Translations under genes and position numbers: made by a program
Notes under the pieces: model-generated
Databases searched by the model: none
Seen by the model: only the letters and a program-made list of their open reading frames with translations
Told to the model about the DNA's origin: nothing
Shown: positions 6,773 to 7,638 of the stretch, one piece after another
Position numbering within the stretch: the first letter of the stretch is position 1
How the letters are laid out: each line of letters begins with the position of its first letter
Origin: Pseudomonadota bacterium
GTDB lineage: Bacteria > Pseudomonadota > Alphaproteobacteria > Acetobacterales > Acetobacteraceae
Reading direction: 5' to 3'
DNA: 7,638 bases
Assembly: GCA_021808055.1 (NCBI GenBank)
Contig: JAKBCH010000076.1
Span: 1 to 7,638, forward strand

Positions 6773-7314
6773 CGCCAGCCCAGGCCGCGCAGTAAAGCGC
6801 TGGTTTCGTGCAAAGGCAACCCAACCACGCCGGAATAAGAGCCGGAAATAAAATCGATAAAGCTGGCGGCCTGGCCCTGGATGGCGTAGCCACCCGCCTT
6901 GCCCTGCCATTCCTCGCCCTCAAGATAAGCGCGAAGTTGGGATTCATCGAGCCGTGCGAAACCTACCACAGACTCCACAACCCGGCTGACAATGCGGCCA
7001 TCAGGCGCGCATACGGCCACGGCGCTGTAAACCTTGTGGCGGCGGCCGGAGAGGAGACGCAGGTAACGCTCGGCATCCTCGCGGGATTCGGTTTTGTGCA
7101 AAATGCGTCTGCCAGCGGCGACCACAGTATCCGCCGTGATAACGAAAGCATCCGGCGCGGGGCTGAGTTTTCCTAACGCCATCCGGCGCGCATAAACCCG
7201 GGGCAGTTCGTCCTTTTCGGGGGTCTCGTTGATCTCAGAGGCGACGATTCTGGCAGGCTCAATGCCGATTTGCCGCAAGAGCGCCAGGCGGCGTGGGCTG
7301 GCTGAAGCCAGAAT
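6769..7314 (-). CDS. maf: Maf family nucleoside triphosphate pyrophosphatase (YhdE-like)
   Basis: Maf proteins hydrolyse non-canonical or excess NTPs to NMP and pyrophosphate. The YhdE-type motifs seen here suggest dTTP/UTP and modified-UTP activity; the specificity is inferred from homology. Numbered from the codon at 7314 (181 aa), motifs are SASPRR (4-9), EINETP (28-33, usual E(I/V)DE), ITADTVV with catalytic-type D62 (59-65), RHKVYSAVAV (92-101), GKAGGYAIQG (138-147) and GSYSGVVGLPLHET (158-171). The start is odd. In this frame there is no ATG, GTG or TTG between the upstream stop at 7366-7368 and TTG 7278, and TTG 7278 would delete SASPRR. ATT at 7314-7312 overlaps the infA stop as TAATT, exactly where TAATG would be expected; CTG 7311 is the next choice. 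The 3' end overlaps the RNase gene start. Confidence 0.93.
   Translation of the reverse strand: MLASASPRRLALLRQIGIEPARIVASEINETPEKDELPRVYARRMALGKLSPAPDAFVITADTVVAAGRRILHKTESREDAERYLRLLSGRRHKVYSAVAVCAPDGRIVSRVVESVVGFARLDESQLRAYLEGEEWQGKAGGYAIQGQAASFIDFISGSYSGVVGLPLHETSALLRGLGWR
7298..7311 (-). promoter_or_regulatory. Small hairpin directly after the maf start codon
   Basis: Read on the minus strand, CTGGC-TTCA-GCCAG forms a 5-bp stem with a 4-nt loop, beginning at the codon right after ATT 7314. Its place at the initiation site could lower maf translation, but the stem is short and codes for the conserved LASAS residues, so it may be chance. Confidence 0.3.
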
Positions 7315-7532
7315 TACTTGAAGCGGAATGTGATCCGGCCCTTGGTGAGGTCGTATGGGGTCATTTCAACATTCACGCGGTCGCCGGCCAGAACACGGAT
7401 GCGGTTCTTGCGCATCTTGCCGCTGGTATGGGCGAGAATCTCGTGCTCGTTATCCAGTTTCACGCGAAACATGGCGTTGGGCAGCAGTTCTGTCACCATG
7501 CCGCTGAACTCGATCATATCTTCCTTGGACAA
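7314..7532 (-). CDS. infA: Translation initiation factor IF-1
   Basis: IF1 binds the 30S ribosomal A site and works with IF2 and IF3 to select the start codon and initiator tRNA. From TTG 7532 the product is 72 aa, the normal IF1 length, and is one OB-fold domain. It reads (M)[10 protein letters not shown], then [15 protein letters not shown] (17-31 or nearby), [13 protein letters not shown] and a C-terminus [15 protein letters not shown], nearly invariant among bacteria. TTG is chosen because it gives the exact family N-terminus and has AGAGG 5 nt upstream. The next in-frame ATG (7517) would remove conserved residues. A nearby ATG at 7536-7534 is out of frame. The gene leads a four-gene operon; its TAA stop is shared with the maf start region. 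Confidence 0.96.
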   Translation of the reverse strand: MSKEDMIEFSGMVTELLPNAMFRVKLDNEHEILAHTSGKMRKNRIRVLAGDRVNVEMTPYDLTKGRITFRFK

Positions 7533-7536
7533 ACAT

Positions 7537-7542
7537 ACCTCT
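7537..7542 (-). promoter_or_regulatory. Ribosome binding site deciding the infA TTG start
   Basis: Minus-strand AGAGGT at 7542-7537, with AGAGG ending 5 nt before TTG 7532, is the only Shine-Dalgarno-like sequence near the conserved N-terminus of IF1. It supports initiation at TTG rather than at the out-of-frame ATG 7536 or the internal ATG 7517. Confidence 0.65.
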
Positions 7543-7565
7543 GCTGAGAAAAGAAAGCTGGCGCC

Positions 7566-7594
7566 CAAATGGGCCGGGATTGTTTTGCAGTCAA
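7566..7594 (-). promoter_or_regulatory. Possible sigma-70 promoter of the infA operon
   Basis: On the minus strand, TTGACT (7594-7589) is a good -35 match and lies 17 bp from CATTTG (7571-7566), a poor -10. A transcript would begin near 7559 and leave a leader of about 26 nt before infA. The -10 overlaps a 12-bp palindrome, GCCCA-AA-TGGGC (7563-7574), which could be an operator. The weak -10 keeps confidence low. Confidence 0.3.
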
Positions 7595-7638
7595 GCTTTT
7601 GGCGGTTCACAAGGCGCACACGAAGCCAGATAGGGTGA

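Noticed and set aside
7293..7638. Plus-strand open frames opposite infA
   Set aside because: They are complements of the nearly invariant IF1 gene and show no family features of their own.

Overview
The window looks like part of a chromosome from a GC-rich alphaproteobacterium. The likeliest group is the Acetobacteraceae (Acidocella/Acidiphilium type). This is an inference from gene order (tkt-gap-pgk; infA-maf-RNase E/G-yacG), the protein flavour and the strongly GC-biased third codon positions. No database search was run. I see no insertion sequence, phage gene, CRISPR array, tRNA or rRNA.

Layout, left to right. Bases 1-102 are the last codons of an ammonium transporter (AmtB family), followed by a clear intrinsic terminator. 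A leader of about 250 bp with small dyads precedes a compact plus-strand operon. It encodes transketolase (tkt), glyceraldehyde-3-phosphate dehydrogenase (gap) and phosphoglycerate kinase (pgk). tkt and gap are 2 bp apart, and gap and pgk overlap in ATGA. The operon ends at a strong terminator (4682-4713). Next, on the plus strand, is a ten-helix EamA/DMT-type permease (4823-5725).

The right-hand third is a minus-strand operon read from 7532 down to 5769: infA (IF1), maf (nucleotide pyrophosphatase), a short RNase E/G-family protein and yacG (small zinc-ribbon protein, gyrase-inhibitor family). Every junction is a stop/start overlap: TAATT, TTGA and ATGA. infA and the RNase gene appear to start at TTG. 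maf has no ATG, GTG or TTG that would include its conserved SASPRR motif, so it probably starts at AUU or CUG. The 50-residue YacG is easy to miss because of its size.

The tkt-gap-pgk block joins the non-oxidative pentose phosphate pathway to the lower trunk of glycolysis and the Entner-Doudoroff route: sugar rearrangement yields glyceraldehyde-3-P, which Gap and Pgk turn into 3-phosphoglycerate and ATP. The infA block mixes translation initiation, nucleotide-pool housekeeping, RNA processing and a topoisomerase regulator. Most of the window is ordinary core metabolism. The unusual points are the maf start codon, the row of weak starts downstream of the IF1 gene, and the stripped-down RNase E/G that stops just where its zinc-link would be expected and is followed at once by a zinc-ribbon gene.
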